From the NCBI GenBank assembly GCA_002292015.1, contig DBBD01000037.1:1-9659 (forward strand): a stretch of 9,659 nucleotides of DNA. Direction: 5' to 3'. Positions 1 to 5,768 of the stretch are shown here, piece by piece; the stretch's first letter is position 1, and every line of letters begins with the position of its first letter. The stretch is from Firmicutes bacterium UBA993. Lineage in GTDB: Bacteria > Bacillota > Dethiobacteria > DTU022. The notes under the pieces are model-generated. The model was not told the origin of the DNA and did no database searches. It was given only the letters and a program-made list of their open reading frames with translations. The position numbers and the translations under genes are program-made.

Positions 1-405
1 CTGATTGTAGCCCTGGTCTGTTTTTTCCCGCTGACCATTAACCTGGTCGAGGGATTCAGCCAGGTTGATCCTGAAGCGATTGAACTGATGCAGACGATGC
101 GGGCCAACCGCCTGTTGATCACGCGCTCGGTGCACCTGCCTTATACCCTACCATACTTCTTTTCTGGCTTAAAAATTGCCGCCACTTACAGTGTTTTGGG
201 GGCAATTATCGGCGAATGGCTTGCCGCCAGGGCCGGTTTGGGCATCTTCATGCTGCGGGCTATGCACTCTTTCAGAACCGCCGATCTCTTCGCCGCCATT
301 ATCGTCGTCGTTGTCTTAAGCCTGATACTATTCAAACTGGTCGAGCTGGCCGGCAGGCTGGCCATGCCCTGGCAGAGATCAGACCAAAAACGTCATGAGA
401 GGTGA
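1..405 (+). CDS. thiX: ABC transporter permease, C-terminal part (ThiX-like, probable thiamine-precursor import)
   Basis: The frame is open from the first base, so the N-terminus lies outside the window; 134 residues are visible. They carry the cytoplasmic EAA-type coupling loop of binding-protein-dependent permeases (about residues 26-60, ending in LPYFFSGLKIA), followed by hydrophobic segments near residues 60-75 and 95-115 and a short basic tail. This loop is the part that docks on the ATPase. The fold is that of the SsuC/TauC/ThiX family (BPD_transp_1). The protein is an inner-membrane channel subunit; partners are the lipoprotein and ATPase encoded just downstream on the same strand. Assignment to thiamine-pyrimidine uptake rests on the ThiY-like neighbour, not on this fragment; sulfonate, taurine or riboflavin permeases look similar. 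The family is secure, the substrate is inferred. Confidence 0.85.
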   Translation: MIVALVCFFPLTINLVEGFSQVDPEAIELMQTMRANRLLITRSVHLPYTLPYFFSGLKIAATYSVLGAIIGEWLAARAGLGIFMLRAMHSFRTADLFAAIIVVVVLSLILFKLVELAGRLAMPWQRSDQKRHER

Positions 406-477
406 ATCGAATATTGTAAAGTAATTTGAAGCAAAAACGTTGCTTTGCCTGACTATAACCATCACAAGAGGTGAATC
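398..477 (+). other. Intergenic segment with repeated ribosome-binding sequence and small hairpin
   Basis: The 11-mer AGAGGTGAATC occurs at 398-408, across the permease stop codon, and again at 467-477, where it is the ribosome binding site of the lipoprotein gene. Between the copies is a perfect inverted repeat AAGCAA (429-434) and TTGCTT (440-445) with a 5-base loop. No U-run follows, so it is not a convincing terminator. Hairpins before binding-protein genes sometimes protect mRNA ends and raise expression of that subunit; that role here is only a guess. Confidence 0.3.
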
Positions 478-479
478 AA

Positions 480-1475
480 ATGCTTTTACTACAAAAAAAG
501 AAATGCGCTTCCGCGGTTATCCTGGCCCTGCTGCTAATTGGTGTTTTATTAACTGGAGGCTGTGCCGGCCCGAAACCGGAGCAGTTGGAGAGCGTAACTA
601 TGCTGCTTGACTGGACGCCTAACACCAATTTCAGCGGGGTCTATGTGGCCATGGAGCGCGGCTTTTACCGGGAAGAAGGGCTCGAAGTTGAATTGGTCCA
701 GGCTCCCGGCAGCGTCGTCCAGATGGTCGGTGCAAACCAGGCTGCCTTTGGTTTCAGTTTTCAGGAAGAGGTTACCTTCGCCCGCCTGGCTGATATTCCT
801 GTCGTATCAGTGGCTGCCGTTATCCAGCACAACAGCTCCGGCTTTATCTCGCTTAAAGATCGCGGCATCGAAAACCCCGCTGATTTTGAAGGGAAACGCT
901 ATGGCGGCTGGGGCTCGCCGGTTGAGGAAGCGACGATCAGGGCTTTAATGGAGCGGTATGGAGCTGATTTCAGCCGGGTGGAAATGGTCACCACCGGAGA
1001 AGTCGACCAGTTGATCAGCATTGAAAGAGAAGCTGATTTTGCCTGGATCTTTTACGGCTGGACCGGGATCGAAGCAGAGCTTAAGGGAATTGACTTTAAC
1101 TTTATCGAGCTGCGCTTGGAAGATCCGGCCCTCGACTATTACACCCCGGTGATCATCAGCTCCGAAACCTTAATTGACGCCAACCCGGACCTGGTCAGGC
1201 GCTTCATGCGCGCCACGGCTCGGGGCTACTACTTTGCCATAACCAATCCGGAAGAGGCCGCCCAGATCTTGCTCGAAGCGGTACCGGAGCTCAACCCGGA
1301 GCTGGTAATGGCCAGCCAGGCCTGGCTGGCGGATCGTTACCAGGCCGATGCTGAATCCTGGGGCCTGCAAAAGCTGGAAACCTGGGAGAATTATGGTAAT
1401 TGGTTGTTTGAGCACGGTTTAATTGAAGCACTGCCGGAGATGGAGAAAGCTTTTACCAATACTTTCTTAGAATAA
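480..1475 (+). CDS. thiY: ABC transporter substrate-binding lipoprotein, NMT1/THI5 family (ThiY-like)
   Basis: This is probably the extracytoplasmic receptor that captures a thiamine pyrimidine (formylaminopyrimidine or hydroxymethylpyrimidine) and delivers it to the ThiX/ThiZ-type transporter. The N-terminus has basic residues, a hydrophobic stretch and the lipobox LTGGC, so Cys28 should be lipidated and anchor the protein to the membrane. The mature part begins with LDWTPNTN at residues 43-50 and has GGWGSPVEEA at 142-151; both are typical of the NMT1/THI5-like family. Length, 331 residues, is normal. A GTG at 471 would add three residues, but it lies inside the AGAGGTG ribosome binding site (467-473); the ATG at 480 is well spaced from that site and is preferred. 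It lies 74 bases after the permease and 30 bases before the ATPase, consistent with one operon. RibY-type riboflavin receptors belong to the same family, so the ligand is inferred. Confidence 0.85.
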   Translation: MLLLQKKKCASAVILALLLIGVLLTGGCAGPKPEQLESVTMLLDWTPNTNFSGVYVAMERGFYREEGLEVELVQAPGSVVQMVGANQAAFGFSFQEEVTFARLADIPVVSVAAVIQHNSSGFISLKDRGIENPADFEGKRYGGWGSPVEEATIRALMERYGADFSRVEMVTTGEVDQLISIEREADFAWIFYGWTGIEAELKGIDFNFIELRLEDPALDYYTPVIISSETLIDANPDLVRRFMRATARGYYFAITNPEEAAQILLEAVPELNPELVMASQAWLADRYQADAESWGLQKLETWENYGNWLFEHGLIEALPEMEKAFTNTFLE

Positions 1476-1505
1476 CCACCAACCGGTGAAAATGGTGCGC
1501 GATCA

Positions 1506-2267
1506 ATGAAAAGGCTAATCTTACAAGATATCCACTCGTCTTATTACACCGGGAGCCAGGTCCTGCCGGTACTCGACGGGGTTTCTCTGCAGGTCGGCGC
1601 CGGCGAGTTTGTCAGCGTGCTCGGCCCCAGCGGATCGGGTAAAAGCACCATCTTAAAACTGGCCGCCGGGCTGCTGAAACCCGACCGGGGCCAGGTATTG
1701 ATTGATGGGGAAGAGATCGGCGGGCATCCGCAATTGGTCAGTTTCATGCCCCAGCAGGACCTGCTCTTCCCCTGGAAAACCCTGCAGGATAACGCCGCCC
1801 TGCCGCTGCTGGCGGCCGGCCTTAGTCACCGGGCCGCCCGGAACCGGGTAAAGGAGCTGTTGCCCGTTTTTGGCCTGGAGGGCTTTGCCGGCTACTACCC
1901 CCACCAGCTTTCAGGAGGGATGCGTCAGCGGGCGGCCCTCCTGCGGACAATCATGGTCGAAAGCAACCTGATGCTGCTTGATGAACCTTTTGCCGCTTTA
2001 GATGCCCTGACCCGGGAAAGCCTACAGGATTGGCTGCTTAAAATCTGGTCGCGTTACCAACGTTCGGTCTTGTTAGTTACTCACAGCATTGATGAGGCGA
2101 TCTATCTAGCCGATCGCATCTACGTGATCAGCGAAAGGCCGGGCCGGATCAGGCTGGAGCAACGGATTGACTTAGAGCGGCCCCGCAGGCGAAGCTTGGT
2201 TACTACGCCTGAATTCAGCCTCTACAAGAAGATCCTGATCGAGGCCTTAGAAACCGAGAGGGCTTGA
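1506..2267 (+). CDS. thiZ: ABC transporter ATPase (ThiZ-like, SsuB/TauB family)
   Basis: A cytoplasmic ATPase of 253 residues that should power the transporter formed with the permease and lipoprotein upstream. All nucleotide-binding motifs are intact: Walker A GPSGSGKST (40-48), Q-loop around Gln83-Gln84, signature LSGGMRQR (135-142), Walker B LMLLDEP (155-161) with Glu160 as catalytic base, and the switch histidine His193. Family and length fit nitrate/sulfonate/taurine/thiamine-pyrimidine importers. The start is the only in-frame candidate after the previous stop, but its ribosome binding site is poor: GGTGA at 1485-1489 is 16 bases away. That site is better placed for a tiny reading frame starting at GTG 1495 (or ATG 1492), whose stop overlaps this start as ATGA, suggesting translational coupling. 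Substrate assignment depends on the neighbouring ThiY-like protein. Confidence 0.88.
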   Translation: MKRLILQDIHSSYYTGSQVLPVLDGVSLQVGAGEFVSVLGPSGSGKSTILKLAAGLLKPDRGQVLIDGEEIGGHPQLVSFMPQQDLLFPWKTLQDNAALPLLAAGLSHRAARNRVKELLPVFGLEGFAGYYPHQLSGGMRQRAALLRTIMVESNLMLLDEPFAALDALTRESLQDWLLKIWSRYQRSVLLVTHSIDEAIYLADRIYVISERPGRIRLEQRIDLERPRRRSLVTTPEFSLYKKILIEALETERA

Positions 2268-2306
2268 ACAACGGGCCTCTGCCCTCCGCCACACCTCTGA
2301 ATACAT

Positions 2307-2338
2307 AAAGGCGGTTCTCAGCCGGAAAACCGCCTTTT
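2307..2338 (+). terminator. Intrinsic terminator between the convergent thiXYZ and thiN genes
   Basis: A 10-bp perfect stem, AAAGGCGGTT (2307-2316) with AACCGCCTTT (2328-2337), encloses an 11-base loop. On the + strand the 3' arm runs into TTTT, giving a short U-tract 40 bases after the ATPase stop. Read on the - strand the 3' arm is followed by a T-rich but interrupted stretch, so it may also stop thiN transcripts arriving from the other side. Confidence 0.8.
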
Positions 2339-2366
2339 CGCATCTTCGATCGAAAAAAGGCTGATC

Positions 2367-3017
2367 CTACCCTTTTTTTGTTTTTATCACCAGCAGTATT
2401 CCCCGGGCAATAGAGACAGAGACGCTGGCGCCGAGCATTTCGTTGCTTAAACCCCGCGAGGAGGCAAACTGTAAGGTTTCATTGTTAAGCGGGTATTTTA
2501 AACCGGCGGTGGTTACCCCTTCTGCAGCCGCTGTCAGGGGGAAAAGGGAAAGGTAGTCTCCGCTCTGCCCTTCGATCTCCAGCCGATCCAAGATCATCAG
2601 CAGCTCCTGATTCTGATCTACGATCCGGGCCGGGATTTGGGCGGTCAGAGGCAATTTGAGCAGCATCAGGTTAAAGAGATTGTGGTCGACCCGGCTGCCG
2701 CCAAGCGCCCCGATGATTAAGATCTCTTTCGGCCTGAGCTGTACGGCATGTTCCACGGCCAGCTCCAGGTCAGAGTGTTCTTTTGCCGCCGGGTAACAGA
2801 TTACCGCAGGCTTTAAATCGGCAGCTTTGGGTAGAAGCTGCCGATCGACCGAGTCCAGGTCGCCGATCAGCAGATCCGGAGTCAGACCCAAAGTCTTTGC
2901 GTGGCGCAAGCCGCCGTCAGCGCAGATTATGTAATCATCTGCCCGAAGCAGCCGGCGGTAAAATTCAGGTGTTTCCAGGTCGCCGTTGGCGATAATCACA
3001 ATTCGCTGCGGGTGCAA
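2367..3017 (-). CDS. thiN: Thiamine pyrophosphokinase
   Basis: Transfers pyrophosphate from ATP to thiamine, giving the cofactor thiamine diphosphate in the cytosol; it is the salvage-end enzyme of vitamin B1 metabolism. The 216 residues match the family length and show its signatures: ADGG (33-36), GDLDSVD (53-59), a K-x-x-SDLE motif (79-85) and GALGGSRVDHN (103-113) in the catalytic domain. The C-terminal thiamine-binding domain has GLKYPLNNETL (172-182) and SSRGLSNE (186-193). A TTG at 3035 would add six residues, but the ribosome binding site GGAGGTG (3030-3024) would then lie inside the gene. It sits 6 bases before the TTG at 3017, which is therefore chosen. The gene converges on the thiXYZ-like transporter, which supports a thiamine role for both. 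A candidate promoter lies at 3213-3241. Confidence 0.93.
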   Translation of the reverse strand: MHPQRIVIIANGDLETPEFYRRLLRADDYIICADGGLRHAKTLGLTPDLLIGDLDSVDRQLLPKAADLKPAVICYPAAKEHSDLELAVEHAVQLRPKEILIIGALGGSRVDHNLFNLMLLKLPLTAQIPARIVDQNQELLMILDRLEIEGQSGDYLSLFPLTAAAEGVTTAGLKYPLNNETLQFASSRGLSNEMLGASVSVSIARGILLVIKTKKG

Positions 3018-3045
3018 AACCTTCACCTCCGCCAATAATCAAAAC

Positions 3046-3117
3046 TTACCCGGCCAGGCTAACCAGGTAGCTGATCAGGTGATACAAGCCAAATACTGCT
3101 GCCAGCAGTATATACAT
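3046..3117 (-). CDS. Candidate 23-residue hydrophobic peptide upstream of thiN
   Basis: An ATG reading frame encodes 23 residues, almost entirely hydrophobic or aromatic (starts MYILLAAVFG, ends YLVSLAG), enough for one membrane-spanning helix. It ends 28 bases before the preferred thiN start and could share its transcript. No good ribosome binding site is present; the nearest purines (GAGTGA) lie within a perfect inverted repeat that touches the ATG. I do not recognise the sequence. It could be a genuine small membrane protein, a regulatory leader peptide, or chance. Its length alone gives little statistical support. Confidence 0.3.
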   Translation of the reverse strand: MYILLAAVFGLYHLISYLVSLAG

Positions 3118-3134
3118 TTTCACTCAGGGTGAAA
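3118..3134. repeat. Perfect inverted repeat abutting the small ORF start
   Basis: TTTCAC (3118-3123) and GTGAAA (3129-3134) form a perfect 6-bp inverted repeat with a 5-base spacer, immediately upstream of the ATG of the 23-codon frame on the - strand. It could be an RNA hairpin covering the initiation region or a protein operator. There is no direct evidence for either. Confidence 0.3.
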
Positions 3135-3212
3135 GTTTCTTGTGCCAGGGCCCTTTTACATCGCTCATGAAATTTTCCCTCGATTCTGCTGATATTTGCT
3201 TTCACAATCTAC

Positions 3213-3241
3213 ATTTTACATAATCAGGCTGCTGCTAACAA
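3213..3241 (-). promoter_or_regulatory. Candidate sigma-A-type promoter for the small ORF and thiN
   Basis: On the - strand TTGTTA (3241-3236) and TAAAAT (3218-3213) are separated by exactly 17 bases, the best spacing for a housekeeping promoter. The -10 box has one mismatch to consensus and the -35 box two. It lies in the AT-rich part of the gap, about 90 bases before the small ORF and about 195 before thiN, leaving room for a leader. Such matches also occur by chance. Confidence 0.35.
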
Positions 3242-3413
3242 TCGCTATAATCAATCAAGCCGCATAGCTGCAATTTAATGACAAAGAAATTTAAACCATG
3301 TTCCCGGCGCCGGAACTTTAGAGCGCCCGGTTGGGGAAAGTATCAGCGGCAGTAACAAGGTACACAAGGCTGCTGAGAGTTGCCCGCCTGACGGATTATC
3401 TCTCACCGTTATG

Positions 3414-4580
3414 CTAAAGAGCGGCGAAGAAACGCTCCAGGCGACGGAGGCCTTCTTTAAGGGTGTCGGTTGAACAGGCATAGGATATCCGCAGGTAGCC
3501 TTCAGCCTCCCGGCCAAAGTCGATGCCCGGAGTCAGCGCCACCCCGGTTTCATCTAAAATCTTCAGGGCAAACGCATAGGAGTCAGCGGTATATTTCCGG
3601 ACATTGGCCAGCATGTAGAAAGCGCCGGCGGGAATTTTTGCAGGCGCAATGCCGATCCGCTCCAGGGCCTGGTAGAGATAGAGCCGGCGTTCATTGTACC
3701 CGCTGAAGCGGTTAGCCAGGACTTCCGGGGCCTCGCGCAGGGCGGCGATCCCGGCCGCCTGGACAAAGGAACAGGCACAGATGAAAAGGTTTTGCTGCAG
3801 CTTTTGCATATGGCGAACCAAGCCGGGCGGGGCAATCAGATAACCCAGGCGCCAGCCGGTCATAATATTACGCTTCGAAAAACCGTTAATAACAATAGCC
3901 TGGTCGGTAAATTCCAGGATCGAGTGATCTTTGCCGCTATAGTTCAGGCCGTGATATATTTCATCGGCTACAATATAAGGGCCGAGATCGGCAAAGGCCT
4001 GCAGCTCTTCGGCTTCGAGCACCGCCCCGGTGGGGTTAGCCGGCGAATTGAGCATGATCCCCTTTACGCCGGGACCAAGCTGCTTTTTAACCTCCGCGGC
4101 CCGCAGCTTAAAGCCGTCTTCCTCCCGCGCGGGCACCAACAGCGGTCGGGCCCCGATGTAGCAGGCAAAATTGGGATAACAGGCATAATAGGGATCAGAC
4201 ATTACGATCTGATCATCGCAGTCGAGCAGCGCTGAAAAAGCCAGGAGCATAGCCGGGGAAGAACCTGAAGTGATAATGACCTGTTCCGGTTCAACCTTTA
4301 CGTTATAGGTGCGCCGGTAATAGGCGGCCACCTCTTCCCGAAGCTCCTGCTTGCCCAGGCTAGGCGTGTAAGCGGTGTCGTTATCATTGATCGCCTCAAT
4401 GACAGCTTCTTTGATCGCTGCGGGCGTATCGCCGCCCGGCTCGCCGACTTCCATATGCACAATGTCGCGGCCGGCGGCTTCAAGTTGCTGCGCCTTTTCT
4501 AAGATTTCCATCGCTAAAAAAGGTTTTACCCGGTTAACCCGGGAGGGCAGTCCGGATAGTTGACCATTTTCGTGCTTCAC
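3414..4580 (-). CDS. Pyridoxal-phosphate aminotransferase, class I/II (aspartate/alanine/aromatic type)
   Basis: A cytosolic fold-type I PLP enzyme, 388 residues, normal for the aspartate aminotransferase Ib-like group. Visible signatures are the phosphate-binding SGSSPAM (105-111), NSPANPTG (178-185), the cofactor-contacting Asp206 in ADEIYHGL, the Schiff-base Lys236 in GFSKRNIMTGWRLGY, and the substrate-carboxylate Arg364 in YLRISYA. It transfers amino groups between an amino acid and a 2-oxo acid. Which one is not readable from sequence; alanine, aspartate, aromatic or branched substrates are all possible. The start is GTG; the ribosome binding site AAGGAG (4599-4594) is 13 bases away, rather long, but no better in-frame start exists. 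It begins 20 bases after the CBS-domain gene and is probably cotranscribed with it. Confidence 0.92.
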   Translation of the reverse strand: MKHENGQLSGLPSRVNRVKPFLAMEILEKAQQLEAAGRDIVHMEVGEPGGDTPAAIKEAVIEAINDNDTAYTPSLGKQELREEVAAYYRRTYNVKVEPEQVIITSGSSPAMLLAFSALLDCDDQIVMSDPYYACYPNFACYIGARPLLVPAREEDGFKLRAAEVKKQLGPGVKGIMLNSPANPTGAVLEAEELQAFADLGPYIVADEIYHGLNYSGKDHSILEFTDQAIVINGFSKRNIMTGWRLGYLIAPPGLVRHMQKLQQNLFICACSFVQAAGIAALREAPEVLANRFSGYNERRLYLYQALERIGIAPAKIPAGAFYMLANVRKYTADSYAFALKILDETGVALTPGIDFGREAEGYLRISYACSTDTLKEGLRRLERFFAAL

Positions 4581-4600
4581 TTGCTTAAGCCAGCTCCTTT

Positions 4601-5029
4601 TCAGTGTCTGGTGCGGTCCAGCTCTTTTTCTTTAATCAGCTCAGCACAGTATTCGATGATTTCCCGCCTTCTGACAATCCCGATAAAAACATCCTGGTCG
4701 TCGACCACCGGCACAAAGTTCTGCTCGCCAGCCAGAGAGAGCAGATCAACAATGCGCGAGTCGATCCTCACCGGTTTGTTCATCGTGCGGGAGGTAATCT
4801 CTTTTAGGGTGATCTTCTCCATCTCGACTAAGTCCAGACCGGGGTTTTCTTTTAGCTTCCAGAGTAAGTCTCCCTCGGTTATTGTTCCGACATACCGGCC
4901 CGCTTCATCTATAAGGGGCACGGCAGCGTAACTATGGTGCTCCATGCGCTCCAGAGCCTGGCGCACGGTAGTTTTCGCATTAAGGCAAACAACATTATTT
5001 TTCGGAATCAGGAAAAAAGCAACATTCAT
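4601..5029 (-). CDS. Two-CBS-domain protein (CbpB/DarB- or AcuB-like)
   Basis: A small soluble protein of 142 residues made almost entirely of a Bateman module: CBS 1 at about residues 6-60 and CBS 2 at about 75-130. Such pairs bind adenosine nucleotides (AMP, ATP, NAD or c-di-AMP) and act as energy or second-messenger sensors. Overall length and the C-terminal pattern FIGIVRRREIIEY recall Bacillus DarB/YkuL, a c-di-AMP receptor; this is my impression, not a computed match. AcuB of Bacillus also has paired CBS domains but carries an extra ACT domain, which is absent here. ATG start; the GAAGGG site (5047-5042) sits about 12 bases upstream, just after the acetyltransferase stop. It lies between a GNAT gene and an aminotransferase gene on the same strand. 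Confidence 0.88.
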   Translation of the reverse strand: MNVAFFLIPKNNVVCLNAKTTVRQALERMEHHSYAAVPLIDEAGRYVGTITEGDLLWKLKENPGLDLVEMEKITLKEITSRTMNKPVRIDSRIVDLLSLAGEQNFVPVVDDQDVFIGIVRRREIIEYCAELIKEKELDRTRH

Positions 5030-5050
5030 TAAAAATCAAAACCCTTCTTT

Positions 5051-5464
5051 TTATGTTTGACCACCATGATGATCATCTTCATTGTCGATCAAACCTCCGC
5101 AAATGATCCTGAAACCGGCCTTACAGTAAAGCGGTTCCAGCTCCGGCTCAAAAAGTACATTTACAGTTTTAATCCGATCTTTCCTAATCTCAGCGGTCAC
5201 GATATTGATGAGTTCCAGGGCGATCCCTTGTCTCTGACACCCGGGATCAACCATCAGGCCACGGATCAAAGCATCGTCAACCCCATCGCTTAAAACTTCG
5301 ACATAACCAACCAGGCGCTCTTCGTCAAAACAGGCAACCGCCAGGTAAGTGCAACTGATATTTTTTTTCTGTTCATGCCTGCGCTCACCCCACCCTACAG
5401 CCTTACGCAGTTTTGCGAGTTCACCGGCATCTACTTTCGGGTTAACCAGGTATCTGCGAGCCAA
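5051..5464 (-). CDS. GNAT-family N-acetyltransferase
   Basis: A 137-residue single-domain GNAT protein, which transfers an acetyl group from acetyl-CoA to an amine of a small molecule or protein. The acetyl-CoA pyrophosphate loop (motif A) is VDPGCQRQGIA at residues 72-82, preceded by the strand RGLMV. The C-terminal PLYCKAGFRI (111-120) is the usual motif B end. A histidine- and acid-rich tail (DNEDDHHGG) could bind metal or be disordered. The TTG start is supported by GAGGTG 5-10 bases upstream. It is followed after 21 bases by the CBS protein gene. The acceptor is unknown; a protein-lysine acetyltransferase role is suggested only by the nearby sirtuin and CBS genes. Confidence 0.87.
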   Translation of the reverse strand: MARRYLVNPKVDAGELAKLRKAVGWGERRHEQKKNISCTYLAVACFDEERLVGYVEVLSDGVDDALIRGLMVDPGCQRQGIALELINIVTAEIRKDRIKTVNVLFEPELEPLYCKAGFRIICGGLIDNEDDHHGGQT

Positions 5465-5511
5465 TCTTTCACCTCAATTTCTTCCTTTACTCGATCGATA
5501 ACGGCCAGCAG

Positions 5512-5536
5512 AGCCGCTAAGTGGCTCGCAGCGGCT
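5512..5536. repeat. Inverted repeat at the end of the small membrane-protein gene
   Basis: AGCCGCT (5512-5518) and AGCGGCT (5530-5536) form a perfect 7-bp inverted repeat with an 11-base spacer, overlapping the stop codon of the 59-residue gene. The - strand RNA could fold here, but no U-run follows, so it is not a standard terminator; it might be an mRNA end-protecting or attenuating hairpin before the acetyltransferase gene. Confidence 0.3.
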
Positions 5537-5714
5537 ACTGGTCTTTAGAACGCTGGGACATGACGAAAATATAAATAATCAGGCCGAGTACCAGCACAAA
5601 GGAAACCATCGTAAAAGGGTCAAAGTCGAAGCGTCCGGAAGTAAAAACCAGGTAAACTCCGGCTAAAAAGATCAGACTCAATAAAGTAAATATAAGCCAT
5701 TTTCTGAGGCTCAA
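5535..5714 (-). CDS. Small two-helix membrane protein, 59 residues
   Basis: This reading frame is easy to miss because it is short and starts with TTG, but it has the strongest ribosome binding site in the region: GGGGGAGGT (5730-5722) with 7 bases to the TTG. The product starts with a basic MSLRKW and has a hydrophobic helix at residues 6-25. A polar acidic loop (SGRFDFDPF, 26-34) follows, then a second helix at 36-52 and the basic tail SQRSKDQ. By the positive-inside rule both ends should be cytoplasmic. It lies between the sirtuin (54 bases upstream) and the acetyltransferase (70 bases downstream), in the same orientation. I recognise no family. Candidate roles include a membrane anchor or a small regulator, with no direct evidence. 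Confidence 0.75.
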   Translation of the reverse strand: MSLRKWLIFTLLSLIFLAGVYLVFTSGRFDFDPFTMVSFVLVLGLIIYIFVMSQRSKDQ

Positions 5715-5768
5715 ACAGACTACCTCCCCCGCAACTAATAATGCTGAACCGCCCGCCGATCAAACTGT

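Larger units (their letters stand above)
3118..3413. other. Intergenic region between aminotransferase and thiN
   Basis: No recognisable protein gene. The half next to thiN (3130-3300) is AT-rich and holds the candidate promoter. The half next to the aminotransferase (3300-3413) is GC-rich with several complementary segments: the palindrome CCGGCGCCGG (3304-3313); a bulged pairing of CCGGCGC (3304-3310) with GCGCCCGG (3323-3330); and TGAGAG (3374-3379) with CTCTCA (3400-3405) enclosing a CCG/CGG pair. None is followed by a U-run, so I do not call a terminator. No known riboswitch or tRNA could be matched by eye. Confidence 0.4.

Noticed and set aside
426..459. Promoter between permease and receptor (TTGAAG and TATAAC)
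   Set aside because: The spacer is 22 bases, too long for a standard promoter.
3400..3405. TGAGAG/CTCTCA stem as terminator of the aminotransferase transcript
   Set aside because: The loop is long and no U-run follows on the - strand.
3365..3412. TPP-riboswitch-like pieces on the + strand (CTGAGAG at 3373-3379, CCTGA at 3387-3391)
   Set aside because: The thi-box core with TTGAACCTGAT and the CCAGCG part is missing, and the + strand has no gene downstream to regulate; thiN is on the other strand and reads away.
3275..3517. 80-codon frame on the - strand across the aminotransferase end
   Set aside because: It largely overlaps the well-supported aminotransferase in another frame and the GC-rich intergenic segment, with no family resemblance and no ribosome binding site seen.
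3792..4235. 147-codon frame on the + strand
   Set aside because: Antisense to the conserved core of the aminotransferase; no recognisable domain.
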